Of a stretch of 64,000 nt of DNA, positions 47,906-61,510 are shown in pieces. This stretch comes from Zygaena filipendulae (Eukaryota; Arthropoda; Insecta; Lepidoptera; Zygaenidae), in contig OU015662.1 in the NCBI GenBank assembly GCA_907165275.2, forward strand, positions 3,727,501 through 3,791,500, read 5' to 3'. Under the pieces are notes generated by a model that was not told the DNA's origin, ran no database searches, and saw only the letters and a program-made list of their open reading frames with translations. Both the position numbers and the translations under genes were made by a program. Every line of letters begins with the position of its first letter. The first letter of the stretch is position 1.

Positions 47906-48480
47906 GTCTATCTGTCTGTCTGTCCGTCCGTATGTCACAGCCACTTTTTTCCGAAACTATAAGACCTATACTGTTGAAACTTGGTAAGTAGATGTATTCT
48001 GTGAACCGCATTAAGATTTTCAAACAAAAATAGAAAAAAAAAAAACAATAAATTTTGGGGGTCCCCATACTTAGAACTGAAACTCAAAAAAAAAATTTTC
48101 ATTAAACCCATACGTGTGGGGTGGGGTCTATCTATGGATAGGTCTTCAAAAATGATGAACCTCGTTTTCGTTTGCGCGAGACACTTCCAAAATGGTAAAA
48201 TGTGCCCCCTCATGTAACTTCTAAAATAAGAGAATGATAAAACTAAAAAAAGATATGATGTACATTACTATGCAAACTTCCACCGAAAATTGGTTTGTAC
48301 GAGCTCTAGTAAGTAGTTTTTTTTTAATAAGTCATAAATCGTAAACCGCAAAAAAAAATACACTATTATTAAAACATCGATCAAAGTTACAACGAACTAC
48401 AAGAACTTTTATATTATTATGTTACTTGCTGCTACGGAACCCTTCATGGGCCAGTCCGACTCGCACTTGGCAGCTTTTTT
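47820..48480. mobile_element. Dispersed non-autonomous element bounded by AGGGTTCCGTAGC
   Basis: AGGGTTCCGTAGC at 47820-47832 recurs inverted (GCTACGGAACCCT) at 48431-48443, followed by the phrase CCAGTCCGACTCGCACTTGG. This is a combination I recognise from a very common lepidopteran repeat. A TGTC microsatellite lies near the left end. It has no coding capacity; class is uncertain. Confidence 0.65.
47873..47931. repeat. (TGTC)n microsatellite
   Basis: About fourteen TGTC units with a few single-base variants, internal to the element at 47820-48480. Confidence 0.9.
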
Positions 48481-48654
48481 TATCTTTGTAAAATAAATTC
48501 GATACTTCAACCAGTTTTAACGTCAATACATGTTTTGTCTATCTATCTGCACGAAATAATTTGCTTCGAAAAGTAGAAATGCTATCTGAAAACACACAAT
48601 TACAAACATTTATAACCGACTTTTTTTTACTTGCTATAGGTTAGGTTTTTGTGT

Positions 48655-48970
48655 GGGCTAGTTGACTAAGTTTTTTTGTCTGGTTTGTAGATTAAAAAAA
48701 AATATTATATACGTATTTATTCTTTTTTTACGTAATCAAAAAATAACGGCGATATATGAAATAGAAATTTCGCGTGACGTCACTATCCGGTGCAGTTGTA
48801 TGAGGGCTTATAGCGGTCACAGATAATATAATACTATACTAGTATAGCGGTCAATGACGTTACGAGCCCCCACCCTAAACTTTAATGCGCTATATCTATG
48901 TATATTTTAATTAATTTGAAAATGTAAAAAATACGCGTCCATTATTTTTTTATTTTCTAACTGACGGACT
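48655..48970 (+). repeat. Dispersed repeat family A, copy 1
   Basis: Shares with 63730-64000 a series of blocks in the same order: GGGCTAGTTGAC, GTCTGGTTTGTAGATTA, TTTTTTTACGTAATCA, ATTTCGCGTGACGTCACT, CCCCACCCTAAACTTTAATG. Non-coding; boundaries set by the shared segment. Confidence 0.75.
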
Positions 48971-50613
48971 AATTAGAATTTTGATTTTCTAAAGTCGTCA
49001 ACATCTCTATTTCCGAAGCACGGTATTTGTTTATTTATTTTTTATTTATTTGTTATTATACGAAATGTTGGTCATTTACAAATCTACACTAAATCAATGT
49101 TTTGTTGCAAGCATTGCTTTTGTCTGGAACGTATTGGCAGTCAATTTGTTGTCTCGTGAATAGACTCTATTTTATTGTTAATGGGTTACTGAGTCATCAT
49201 TTGCGAAAGCCGAACCGGTTCCTCTTAACAAAGACATTGTCAATTATTAAAGTATCCATCGCGATGGATCGTTGTTTACTTCGCCATGGCTGGAACCCTT
49301 TGTTTTGTGACGTAACAAACAATAGATATTCCATCCCAAGTTTTATTGCTGGATCATTTCGCGTTGTGGCAACATTGCGAAATACTCGTGACAACGAAAA
49401 AGTGGAATGTCCTGCTATAAAAGTTGAACGTTAGTTTTACAACATGATTACTTGATTTATAGGTAGGTGATAAAACGTTTTTTAACGTCAGTTTTTTGCG
49501 GTCTCTCTTATTTTGGTTGTTACGTACTTTAGAAAATAAATAGATAAGACTTTTTGATTAATATCTAAGAAACTCCTTTTTTGATAATATGCTGACAGTT
49601 TGACTTATTTCGTCCAATTTGTGACAGATATTTTAATTTTAATTGCATCATTTGTATGTTAGATAAAAGTAATTTGAATTGATTAAAAAATATATATTTA
49701 AAGGCGGATATTAGGTATTGGATTGTCCAAACTGCTAATGAAGGTTATTAGTTTTAATTGCTTATCTGTATCAAATTTCCGATACACGAATTCTATATTC
49801 AGGATTTTAAAGATGTTTTTTGAGTAGGTATGTCTATTGAAACCAGTTTTATGTTCATTACTTATTTTGCAAAATATTTATTTTAAGTTTACTTTTGAAT
49901 ACACACATACTTACATACCTTAATTCCACGCCACATTGTAAACCGCGTAGGATCGCTCTGGGTTACTAAATGCTACTATAGACGCAAATACTCACATAAT
50001 GTTTTTTATTTTGTCGAAACACAATCGTCGTCTTGTTTAACTTTGCACTCAAAAAATAACGTCTTAAGATTGAAAATTCTTTGAAGTGTGATTCGGGAAC
50101 TACGTTCGATTTGTAAGGACGTGTTTGCAGAGGACCCGAAGTGCAGCATCGGGGCAAACATTAGGCTTTGTGTTGCTCATGGAAAGGGCAAATATTAGTC
50201 TTTTACTTCGAGGAAAAATGCGTTTGGAAAACACACGGGCCGCTGTGTACTGATTTCGTTATTAGAATTAAGGGCGTAGATGCGTTGAATGCTCGCCGCT
50301 ATTGTTGCTCCCTGTTATAAATTGTTCTTTAAATTTGGAACGGGTTTTGATAAATGCCGACAGAGAGTTGCTGACCAATCGCTGACGTATCCCACAAATG
50401 AATGATTTATTACTATAACATACCTATATTGATTACACAGTACGTAATGAAAAAATAACGAATAAGTATTTGTTTGGTTACTTATTTTGAATATTTGAGA
50501 TAGTTTTAAATAGTGTTGATGTTACTGTCGCGTTGGAAAAGAAATCGGTAGATATACTAGGCATGATGACGGGATATAAAAATCAAAATCCGTCCGTTCG
50601 CGTCTGTTAAATA
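48971..50613. other. Intergenic DNA, nothing recognised
   Basis: No gene seen. The open frame at 49102-49434 lacks recognisable motifs. Confidence 0.4.
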
Positions 50614-50812
50614 GTAAAAAAATAATAGACACGTATTTTTGCTTCCTCAAAAATGTGTCAATGAGTAGGGGCTCGTGATGTCATAGTTACGTTTAAAGTG
50701 TACCTAGGCGTGACGTCACGCGAAATTTCGACTTAAAGTTTCGTGTCGCCGTTATTTTTGACGTAAAAAAAGGAACCGTGTCCAATGTTTTTATTAATCT
50801 ACATGATGGACT
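50614..50812 (-). repeat. Dispersed repeat family A, copy 2 (inverted)
   Basis: Reverse complement of the same blocks, shorter. It contains the perfect palindrome GCGTGACGTCACGC (50708-50721) and ends TTAATCTACA at its right side, matching the left end of copies 1 and 3. Confidence 0.7.
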
Positions 50813-51166
50813 AAAAGTTAAAATTAAGTCATCACGAATTCACGATATTACCATAGTTTAAATTGAAAAAAAAAAGCTCTTCTGATACCTACGTACTACA
50901 TCACAAGTCACAACGACAACGACACAAGTAAGACCTAAGTAATAGGAAGGTACAAAACAGTTTGTTACCGAGAGTTTATTGTGCAGCCAAGTAAATATAT
51001 AAAACCAACGCTAAACGTCTTTATTTCCGTACGTGTGTAGCGTCCGCGTGCAAGCGATGCGCCTGCACTCCTCTATAGACATGCTAAATGTTTAAATTGT
51101 TTCCTATATTATGTAGAGCTACCATATTACACGTACTTAAATCGGACAAAATACTTTTATATAATA

Positions 51167-51329
51167 CTAGCTGTGCCCCGCGGTTTCACCCGCGTGAGTT
51201 TTGGGATCAAGAACCTTTGCGGACGCATGTAGGACAACCCGTCGAAGTTTCATCACAATCGGACCAATGGTTTCGAAACGCATAGAGGACAGACATACAA
51301 ACACTCATTTTTATTTATAAAGAAGAAGA
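51167..51329 (-). mobile_element. Non-autonomous Helitron-like element
   Basis: On the minus strand it begins TCTTCTTCTTTATAAATAAA after a host A and ends with hairpin CGCGGGTGAAACCGCG, GGGCACAGCTAG and a host T. 163 bp. Both termini and the A/T insertion site are intact. Confidence 0.8.
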
Positions 51330-53703
51330 TAAGAACTTTCAAAATAGACTTTGGCTTTACTTTTGCCAATTGTTATAAACTCTCATCCTAATAGGTATCG
51401 TACGCTTTATAATAAAAAAATGGTAGAAAGATATGAAACTCAAGTTTATTTCATCATTCAACGTATATTTGTGTATTTGGATGGCATAACATGATGGATA
51501 CATAAAAAAAATTGTAGATATTTATTAAACTCTACAGAATGGTATAGTTCTATTAAGTACATAACAAAATGGTACGGTTGACATAAAAAACAGCTGATAA
51601 TATTAATAGTGGTTGAACTTTATTGCTATTGCAATTTGCAATAAGATTCCTTTAACTTAATACTTGGATGGACTTGGATATTCAAAAATAAGTAAGTGGC
51701 ACGATTCTAATTACAATATAAGGATGCATAGTAATTAAGGAGTGATTTTGTTTTGTAACTATAATATAACATTTTAAAACTAAACAATCTGAAATATAAC
51801 GAACGCTTAGTCACCCTAGTAACCGAGTGGACTTGAGAAGTGATATCGTGGTCATAAAGCTGGCCGCTTCGCGGTCGCGCCAGGGAATAAAACGACATGA
51901 CTCCCATTCACACTTACATACTAAAATATTTTATCCTTTGCATTATGTCGTATGGCAGTCACATAGACAGCAAAAAAGGTTCATGGGCGCATCAATAAAA
52001 TCCCATCATTTTATCCAACTCCAAATTTTATTTACATTTTACATTCTAGGATCAATCAAAAGAACCAGAAACGATATTAGTAGATTAAGTATTGTTTGTG
52101 CATCTTTAGTTGACTGGGGCTCTACTATTTTCTCAATCTGTATAACCTTACTTATTTAATTTTCGTCCATTGTAATTTCGACTTTATGTAACAAAAGCAT
52201 AAGATCAAAACTTCAGTGGATGAAATTTCGATGAAAGGTTACTTATATAATAATACTTTTCGGTGTAGAGCCCCTGTACATACTTATCCGTTGACGTAGG
52301 TACACTTACCTTCCATCTGTATGTTAGATATACCTACTTCTACATCCATATGTTAATGTCGCCGCACTAAAAGAAAAGCATGTATGAAATATACAGGTTT
52401 TATTACATTTTCTACTTCGTATTTGAGTTTTCCAGTTCATCTTTGTGATTTTTGTTGCGTGTGTTTTTCTCGTTCCCTAAAGAAAAAGAAATATTTTACT
52501 ATTGCAAAATATTTTGTTTTACAAGATTTTTCCTTAGGTCTGTCTTAACAAAATCACTTTTAAATAAGAAATGAGATTATAGTTTCGAATTTTTATAATA
52601 ATAATTGGAGATCCTACCAAAGTATAGGTGTGAGATAACTTTGACATGATTTACCTCTTAAACCGACTTCCAAAAAGGAGAAGGTTCTATGTTCTACTAT
52701 ATGTAGGTTTTTTTCAGAATAGCGTTGCTATTTCACAGTCCCCAATAATCTTTCTCTTCTCTAAGTATGGCGACTATCTTCAAATAGCCAATAACTGACA
52801 AATTGATAAGTTTTGAGAGTTTTCGTGTTAGGATTATGTCAAAATGACAAATAAAGTAATCTATTTCACATACCACTTACATACAGGTTACTTCAGAGCA
52901 AGGGACTTGGTGCAGTGCCTGGGCCCTTCGACTAGAGTCTACGCACAACAAAATCCAGCGTTGCGGTGTTTGTTGAAAGTTATCGGGAACACAAATTTAT
53001 TTGTTCGCCATTGTTAAAAAAAAGGCCTACCGCTATTTCTTTATCAGTTTTATTGTAACATTGCGTCAAAGTTTTGTGTGTTGAAATTTCAGCCTCGCAC
53101 ACTGTATGTAGAATTAAAACTACAGTAGGCAAAATTTCGACATAACTTTAAAACGAGACTGTCAAAGAAATAGTGGTAGACGACCAGATCCTAAAGTATT
53201 TTCTACCAGTTAAAAATATAATGATTGACTCATCCAAAATTTATGGTGAAGTAAACATCGCGACATCAAGCGAACGCGACAGAGTTATTATCAAATTTAT
53301 TCTAACACGACAATCGTTAAAAAGCTAGCTTTATTTTTAGTTGAAACACGTATAAAAAGATTTGGCTGCGCTCGCGTCGATCCGTCGGGCTATATGTTAG
53401 GGGCGGCCGTTACTTTGAAGATGATTTTACAAATGGCCGAAGCGCCTCATGGTGACAGCGCTCTTAGTTTGCGCAGACGCAAGCGAAGCAGCTGCATTTT
53501 GATTGTTAGCAGCAATATAAATGCCTTTGTACTAGATAGACGGTTTGAAATATCAATTTAATAAATTATGCACTTTTCAGGCGTTATAATTATGAAGTTA
53601 TTAATCATTAACGCTATTTTTCTTGAAGATTTGGAGATAATATATAGTCTGCACTTAAACTTGTTAAGAAATATGAGAATACTATATTAATGCTTATTTA
53701 TGA
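51330..53703. other. Intergenic DNA, repeat scraps
   Basis: No gene. A dispersed phrase AACCGACTTCCAAAAAGGAG lies at 52663-52683, similar to 24505-24545. A 21-bp inverted pair (CTACCGCTATTTCTTT... at 53027-53047 and 53159-53179, 18 of 21 matching) may mark another MITE of about 150 bp. Confidence 0.4.
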
Positions 53704-53900
53704 CTAGCTGTTCCTCGCAGTTTCACCCGTGGAAATTTCAGGGATACCGCAGGAATTCCGGGATATAAAGTACCCTTTGACCTCCTCTGTCTCTCAAAAT
53801 TTCATGATGGTCGGTTGAGCCGTTAAGGCGTAAAAGCGTAACAGACAGATAGACAGACATACAGACAGAGTTACCTTCGCATTTATAATATTAGTAGGGA
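53704..53900 (-). mobile_element. Non-autonomous Helitron-like element
   Basis: On the minus strand it starts TCCCTACTAATATTATAAAT after a host A (plus-strand T at 53901) and ends with a degenerate hairpin and CAGCTAG at 53704-53707 with host T (plus-strand A at 53703). 197 bp, with a short GACA run inside. Confidence 0.8.
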
Positions 53901-56900
53901 TGATGTTATATGATTAGACACACTAGGTTATGACTTATAGGTAGCTATACAAAAATTACAAGAAAATAATACGATTACAATCACAGAGAAAAGAAGAAAT
54001 AACTAGAGATGGTTGCTAAGGAAGTTAGAGTAAATGCTAACTTTTTTCCAAAAACTTCTTTTGTTGGCATCCCGAATATATTTTCCACAATATTCCCGAA
54101 ACTGTGAATTTTGTAAACAACAACTAAGTAAAGACCTATCCAAACGGCGTTTAATACATTTTGTTACGTTAATTAATGTTTTTGTGCGTAATGAATAGTT
54201 TTGTGCACCAAAATCTCCCGCCGACACCGGTTTTCGTTTGTTCCATACTAAGCTGAGTTGATGTCACTTCTATGTTTTCTGTGATTACAATGGTATTTTA
54301 TAATAGTTACCTACTGTCACTTCTATGTTTAGGTCTGAAAATCATAAATAGTTAGTTGGCTGTTCTATAGAAAGTTGTCTTTCAAATTTACTGAATTGAA
54401 GGATGTTTACATTTTCATCAGCTCCCCTTTGCCTTGGGCCGTGAATATTACGTACAAGGTACTTTAAAATTAAAATTAAGAAAACATTCATGAAAGCCAG
54501 CCAGTATCATAAGTTTATTTTGGGGGTACATATTGAATTTTAGATTTATCTTAATATACGGATGCTCATTAATTTTCATAGTTATTTATGCGTCCTCCAC
54601 TCATAGCAGCCACCCAAGTCATCTTCGTTGATCTTTAATGAATTTTTAACAAAAAAAAAACTTAATTAAAAATCGTATCTCGCGTGCACGAAGGAAATGA
54701 ACTCATTCTTCGTGCCCGCGCCGACTGACGGGCGGAGTGACGGGCCCGTCATTACTGCAGCGTCCACCCCGCGCAGACCCGCGCCCCCTCCCGCACGATT
54801 ACCTGGAATGGTACGTTGGAGGAATGTTCAATAACCTGTCAACGGCCAACTTACTCTGGCGGTCGTGTGTGTTTTGGGTATTTCGTAGTTGCACGACGCT
54901 GTAAGTGTTTATTACCCGATTATTAAGTACTGTCTCACGTCGCTTTTAATCTTTATATAGAGCTAATAAACGAGCGTTTTGTGCACACAGCGTGGATGTA
55001 CGCGACATGCATGTCAAGCATAGTTATAATGGCTAAAAATATTCCTTAATGGATTAGTTATTTTTATTTTTACAAAAATAGTTGTATGAATTTGTTTTAG
55101 ACAAGAATATAGAATACTTCTTTAGTTCTTCCATGCACTGGAGTGTAAGTAAATATTACATTGTGAAAAAAAAATTAACAATGCAACATTGTATCACGTG
55201 CGGAATAGAAACAACACATCTCATTATGATTGTAAAAAAAAAAACAAAGTGTAAAAAGCTTCGCGTATACGTACGAAATGTGGGTAAGAAGACGCTGCCG
55301 ATGCCGCGCTCGTTTCAACAAAACCAACACGGGGCGGCCGCAAATTGGCGGTTCGGCGGGACTGGCACGTCTCCGGGCCGGCCGGTCGCCGGTCGCCGGG
55401 CGGACAAGCGTCGTGACCGCGGCCGCGCTAGCCCACCGATCGCCGCGGGCGTAGCTGTCTAGGCTGTGGCGAGCGGAGCGGGTGAACAACGGGTGGCGAA
55501 ACCTTGCAGAAGATAAAAAAAAAAAGAAAAGAACAATAAATTAAATTTGAAAAACGAATATTCCAGAACTTCTTGGTGATGCATTGGTTTAACTAAATAA
55601 AACGTGTCCTACCCATAGAGGAATGAATGTTAGTACTTTTTTGATCCTACGGCATTAAAAATGAATGCTGCGCTAGCTGTAGCCCGCGGTTGAGATTCCC
55701 TCGGAAATTTTTGTTCTGGGAGAAATTTCCTTCACTCAAATTTAATTTACATTTAAAATAAATAAGACGAATAGCATTCGTATTTTTTTTTTTTTTTTTT
55801 TAATCATATTTATTTTAAAGGACCTTTATAAAATCAATTACATGTCGGTCCTATTGTATATACAAAATAATTTAAAAAAAACCAAAATAATGGTAGAAAT
55901 CCATTTAAGAAGCTTCTTTTAGTACCTATTGCAAATATATAGCTTTGTACGTAAGTATTACTCATAGTCTTGTAATCGCAACAGATTATTTGTACTAACG
56001 TACCTAAGCTATAAGTACTCATCTGGTTTTATTTTCTAAATAATTATTAATTTGAAATCTCTACTATTACTTAGATTAATACAGAAGATATGAAAAAAAA
56101 ACACTGCGTTATAATATACTCGTAATTTGTATGTATATATTATTAAATATTAAACTTGTTTGATTAATTTTCACCTCTTTTTCTTTTCGGCTGCCTTACG
56201 GTAAAACAAAGTAATTGCAGTGCAATAAATTTAAGAATAAAACCTTTTTGATGGTTGTGAACAGTATGTAGGAACGTCTTTTATGCGTGAAAAGTGCCAA
56301 AAATACAGAAAAATTCATTTAAAAAAATTACAGTAGCTTTGTTTTTCCGTTTTGGATGTTGTTAAATTATTGAAATACACATTAATTTAAAAGATTCATA
56401 AATTTAATTCAATTTAAACTCAGCACGTTAGTAAAAGCGCTGCGATGCAGTTAAATGTGTTTTTTTATAAAAATTGAATAAGTATACATATTTCTGATCT
56501 TTAACTCGTATCGGTTCACAAAACGATAATATGTTTGTATTGAACGTACATTTTCAACCTTTTGACACTATAAAATAAATTTTTCTTTGTATAATATTGA
56601 CAGTGGCCGTCATTCAAACGACACGTAAATAATCTTTAACTGCTGTTTTACAAGCTAAGGGAAACCTCTTGACCCCCTCAGCTATGCGCTACGTCTAGAT
56701 AATCAAGTTTTCTTTGACGACGATATTACTTATATGTAGGTGTATTGATAATAACATCGTCTCTGAAACGATAGGATATTGAATAAAACGTTATTGAAAT
56801 TATATGAAATAACATCATATTTGTAGAAGCAGTTTCTCTACGGTTTTATTTGCTTGTTTCGATATTTTCTCTGGAACTGTTTTCAATATGGATGAAAAGT

Positions 56901-57461
56901 AACCCGTGTTACTCAGGAATACAGTATTCATATATTTATAAATTTTTTAAATCAGTAATCCCAAAGATTGAAAGAAATTTAAACAAACAAACGAACCATT
57001 CCTCTTATATATAGTTTCGAAATGATATAGACAAACCTAAGTACTATGTTCATAACAATAAGTACCTAATAGGTAGTTAGGTACACGAACTTGTTACACA
57101 TATTATGTATGTTTATCAAAATATAGGAAACTTAAAGAAAAATTTGTACACTTGATTGTACATAATCAAAACTTAAGATAAAACTCGCTGTGCCCAATAC
57201 CAGGCTCAATAATATTTCTAACTCAAAAGGGTACTTTATACGCTTTTAATATCAAACTACCAAGCGATACCTATATTTAAATAAATTAGTAAATTTAAGA
57301 ACTTCATTAAACACAAATTGTGCGATAAAGCTGATTATAGCGTAGTATAAAGCTTTGCATTTAGATGATATTATTTGAATGATACAAACATTCGGAAATG
57401 AATTGCTCAATTCAATTATTATTATATTATATTTTATACTTTTCAAGTACAAGTTAAAAAA
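53901..57461. other. Intergenic DNA with GC islands and Helitron scrap
   Basis: No gene recognised. The GC island at 54705-54800 holds a perfect 14-bp palindrome TGACGGGCCCGTCA (54738-54751) with an extra half-site TGACGGGC at 54726-54733. A second, very GC-rich island at 55300-55470 includes repeated GGTCGCCGG and NotI-like GCGGCCGC. A Helitron 3' scrap (minus) lies at 55673-55760. Confidence 0.45.
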
Positions 57462-57600
57462 GGACAACTCGTCTGAGTTTCTCGCCACTTTTTCTTAGTA
57501 GAGGGCGCCTTTCGGGCTGATAGCCAATCCAGCTAACTCCAGCTGACGAGTGATAGTAAAGAAGTGGAGAATTGTGAATTTTAAGAAATAAGTGAAATAG
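57462..57600 (+). repeat. LINE-like 3' region fragment
   Basis: The phrases CTCGTCTGAGTTTCTCGCC and GGGCGCCTTTCGGGC are familiar from the 3' part of abundant lepidopteran non-LTR retrotransposons. No ORF or tail is preserved. Confidence 0.4.
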
Positions 57601-57793
57601 ATAAAATCAAACTTTCATTCGACGTCCCAAAAGTTTCTCTTTGAAATAGATAAATATCTTTCACTAAAATAACACAAAAGTCTTTTATGTTCCAACTAAT
57701 TTGCTAACGTTCCCGCCCACGGAACGTTACAGTACTTACTTACCTACACGTAAGTTTAAAATCCAACTATGTATATTGTATATTCACAGTGTA

Positions 57794-57999
57794 TCACTAC
57801 TTAGTATAAAATAAAGTCACTTCCGGCTGCCTGTCTGTCCCTATGTATGCTTAGATCTTTAAAACTACGCAACGGATTTTCATGCGATTTTCACCAATAG
57901 ATAGAGTGACTTATGAGGATGGTTTATATGTATATTTTATCTTGAAATTACCAAGGGAACTCCGAAATTACCGCTGGTGAAACTGCGTGGAACAGCTAG
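57794..57999 (+). mobile_element. Non-autonomous Helitron-like element
   Basis: Starts TCACTACTTAGTATAAAATA after a host A and ends with weakened hairpin CCGCTGGTGAAACTGCG and AACAGCTAG before a host T. 206 bp. It shares TCACCAATAGATAGAGTGA with the element ending at 34065. Confidence 0.75.
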
Positions 58000-59886
58000 T
58001 ACGTTATAATTCATACGGCTTCATAATTATTTATTATAATATTATAATGATTATTTTTCCATAATGAATTAACGATCGCTGTACCTTGAAAGAGAAACCT
58101 TATTACGATTTCGGATTTCATTCAATTAGGTCGATACATCATTAAAAAGTTTAATGAGAGCTCTTATCGCGTTAATCTGAAACAACAATAAGTTGCGGGA
58201 CACACGCGCTGTCAATTTTAGCGTAAAACGGTTGTGGCCGTCGGCTCTACCAATGCCGTCATTTGCATACAACGCTCGTAAATTCTCTTTGGAGAGGACA
58301 AATGTAGGTATGTGGTATGTACTTTGTGTGGGCACAGTGGGCTACAGAAGTCTAAGGTGTACCTAAGTATAAGGCACAATTCGTAGTCCGGTAATAGTTA
58401 ATATTTTGATTTCGATTTCTATTGACTACTACTACTTACCGTCTTTTATTCGTGTATGTATTTTTATTTCTCATGCTACTGCTCCAACTGCATGTCAACG
58501 CGTAAATTAGTGCGCTAAGTTAGGCATTACGTAGATGTGGCCAACATTTTAATGGGTTAACTTACTAACATTACCACGTTAGACATTAACATCAACGTTA
58601 ACGTTAACGCAGGTGGAGCAGTAGCATTAGTGAACATAGGTTAATCAATGTCCTATTTTGGAAAAAAAATTGGGGCAAACAACTTTATATTCAAATTGAA
58701 TAAAAAAAAATACAGCAACAAGTCATCGATATGATTCATAAAAAAAAGTAAGTCAACGTAGGCGAATGAACTCTATCATTTTTCTTCTCACCGGCAATAC
58801 AATTACATACAATGCAATACAAAGAAAAGTTTTCATATAATTTTTAGTTCATTTAGTTATTTTTATTAATAATAATCCTTTATTGCAATAATAAAAGTAC
58901 AAATGGCGGACTTAGGGCTTTGCGGCATTGAAACATACGTCATTTGTTTATTTAGTTATTTGTAACGTGTATGTACCTAATATATTGAATTCCTTCCTTC
59001 AATATGTCCCTCGTCCAACATTACACTCCGTAATACATCCATCCACCTCCGCGGTTCAGTGTACGCCATCAGTGAGTGGTACTACTTTGTAGTGGCAAAA
59101 AAATGACAGTTGCTTTTTTACACGATAGATCGTAACTCTTTGACCTATGCTCGTCTCTACACGAATATTAACCGTTTGCATATCAAAACAGTGAGCTAAT
59201 CGTCTCCGTAGAGTCATAACAAGATACATTATTTATTCTTGTTCATTAGTTAAAAGAAAAATGATTCGTAGATAAGACTTGACTATCCAATAAATTAGTT
59301 TTCATTACTTCCCATGTATACGTTTTTTAAGAAGACTTGAAATTTTATTAACAGTAGAAGTTACATAATAATATGTTAAAAATATGATTTTGCAATTTCG
59401 CCTGTCGTAAACTGTAACAAAACCTTCGGGGTTTAAAATCGAAAGTCATAAAAGTTTTAATTATCATATTGTAGCTAAGTATACAAAAGGCAGAAGCCAG
59501 CGAGCGATGTGGGTTAAATGCGTTTATATGTTTAACAACATAATGTAAGGCAAACGCAAATATTTATGCGAAACGCGCGAATGTGAACGATGCACAATAC
59601 ATATTTACGGGTGATCATTAAAATGGTTTTAAAACTGATTTATAACTGACTCAAAGTGATTGCTGCATCAAATTTCCGTCCGTCCTGCTAATATTGTCGA
59701 TGCTATTGAATGAACGGCCGTTCATTTGTTAATTTTGTTCGTGGCCGTAATAAATTTACGGCCGCTGTAAAGTTTTGACTGTAAAATACTCCCGGCGTCA
59801 GTAAACGTTGCTGCACTTATTGTACTTCAAACTGACTCATATACAGGTTATTATTATTATAAATTATGTCAGGGAAAATGTTTTCG
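58000..59886. other. Intergenic DNA with a LINE tail
   Basis: No gene. A minus-strand LINE-like 3' end (AATAATAATCCTTTATTGC) is at about 58865-58945. A short GTTAAC-rich stretch (ACGTTAACGTTAACG) lies near 58595. CpG-containing balanced DNA occurs at 59650-59800. Confidence 0.4.
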
Positions 59887-60252
59887 TTATACAGGGTGTA
59901 CAGATTTATTTGAGTGGTCGATAATCTTTACATGTAACTAAAGAAAGAAAACCGTACCTAATAAATTACAAATAACCTTAAATGACAACGTGAGTTTACG
60001 CGGGTGAATGAACTTTACATTTATCGGCTCGTCAGCATCAAAACAGAGGAGAGGCATGTTGAATGTGACCTTTAGAGCATGATCCGTCAGCGTGTCGGCA
60101 ACTTGCGCCCTCAATTTTCATTACTTATCTTTTTCAACGTCAAAATAATATAATTATGTTTGTAATGTGATTTTATAGAAATTTGAGGCGAAAATTCGAT
60201 ATTGAACACTTTCCTTCAATACGTTCTTCGTTAAATTTTACACCCTGTATAA
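59887..60252. mobile_element. MITE-like element with 14-bp perfect terminal inverted repeats
   Basis: TTATACAGGGTGTA at 59887-59900 is matched exactly inverted at 60239-60252, 366 bp overall. The interior is non-coding. No clear target duplication beyond a possible TA was seen, so the transposon class is open. Confidence 0.6.
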
Positions 60253-61510
60253 GTACTCTATTTTACGTACCTATTTTTAAAGATTTATCGAAATTGCAGA
60301 GAAAGGATAATGCATTAGAATTTAATGACTACCAAGATAGTTTAATGTTCATAGAAGGAATTCAGTAATTTCTGGCAAAGGAATTCAGTATGAGTGAGTA
60401 CATATACAATATCTATATATATTAAAAAAATAGTTTATTTTGATCTTCGTGGTTGTTTCATTTGAATTTGAAATAAATACCTACTTTATGCTTTTAAATC
60501 GTTCTTTATTGAATTTAATTTACGCATCGTCGGATTATGCTTTCTCAGAAATAGGTAGATATAGATCCAATTGAGATTGAAATTTTAGAAAAGCAAAACC
60601 AAACATGTTTTAGGTAGTAGCTACAAGAATTGAATTTTTAAAGCAATTAATCTGAAATCAAAGAAAATTCAATATGTACCTATTATTTAACTGACAAAAC
60701 TTATGACTGCAGTGGTAAGTAGGTATTAATAAAGAAATTCTTTTAGTGTTTAAAAAAAATGACTAAAATAAATATTTCTTTCTTCTAGTGGACTTAATAA
60801 TGTACTTATCAATTAACAGCGATAGAAGACCTCAACTAAAATTTATTTCAACTAAAATATTATAATGTCACTAAACCTACTTATAATTGATTGAAATTAA
60901 GTTGGAATAGGCACAAAAAATAAAAATCATCTCCGTTTACTTAAGTTGAACATAAAACTTGAATATTTCATTTCGGCAACTGGTATTTTGAGTAAATAAA
61001 AATATGTATTTTATTTGTAACGTACACCACTGTCGACATATCTGTCGTAACGTTGACTCGTCTCGGAAAAAAAACGAAAAATGAGTATTTTTTTTAATTT
61101 AACTATAAAAATATCGTTTATTCTTGTCAACTATACGAAAGTGCTGTGCGTGTGGGCGGGACGTCAAATGCGAGATGCTCGTTTTGTAACACGATAGGCC
61201 AATAAATTTAATTAACTTACAACCAAGATGGAACTAATAAGACGTTCTTTACATAGTACTGTCATCATTCATTTGGTAATGGCATATTAATGCAAATCAA
61301 ATTCATTAGCTGCCTACCTTATTTTAAAGCTCGTACGTTACTTTGAAATGAATAGTTAGCTGATTTTTAGAGCTAAATTTCAATAAAGTAATTCCTGTAC
61401 CTACCTGTTACAGATTGATTTTAATAACCTCTATACCTAGGTGCTTTTTTTTTACAAATACATACATCTCTTACATTGCTAAACGACAAAGCGAGAATCG
61501 AAACGTAGAA
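60253..61510. other. Intergenic DNA, nothing recognised
   Basis: AT-rich DNA with no supported gene or element. Confidence 0.5.

Noticed and set aside
47873..47931. Regularly spaced repeat resembling an array
   Set aside because: It is a TGTC microsatellite with single-base variants.
55082..55462. 126-codon frame ending in an Arg/Gly/Pro-rich stretch
   Set aside because: The end is a by-product of a GC island; frames are open on both strands there and no family is recognised.
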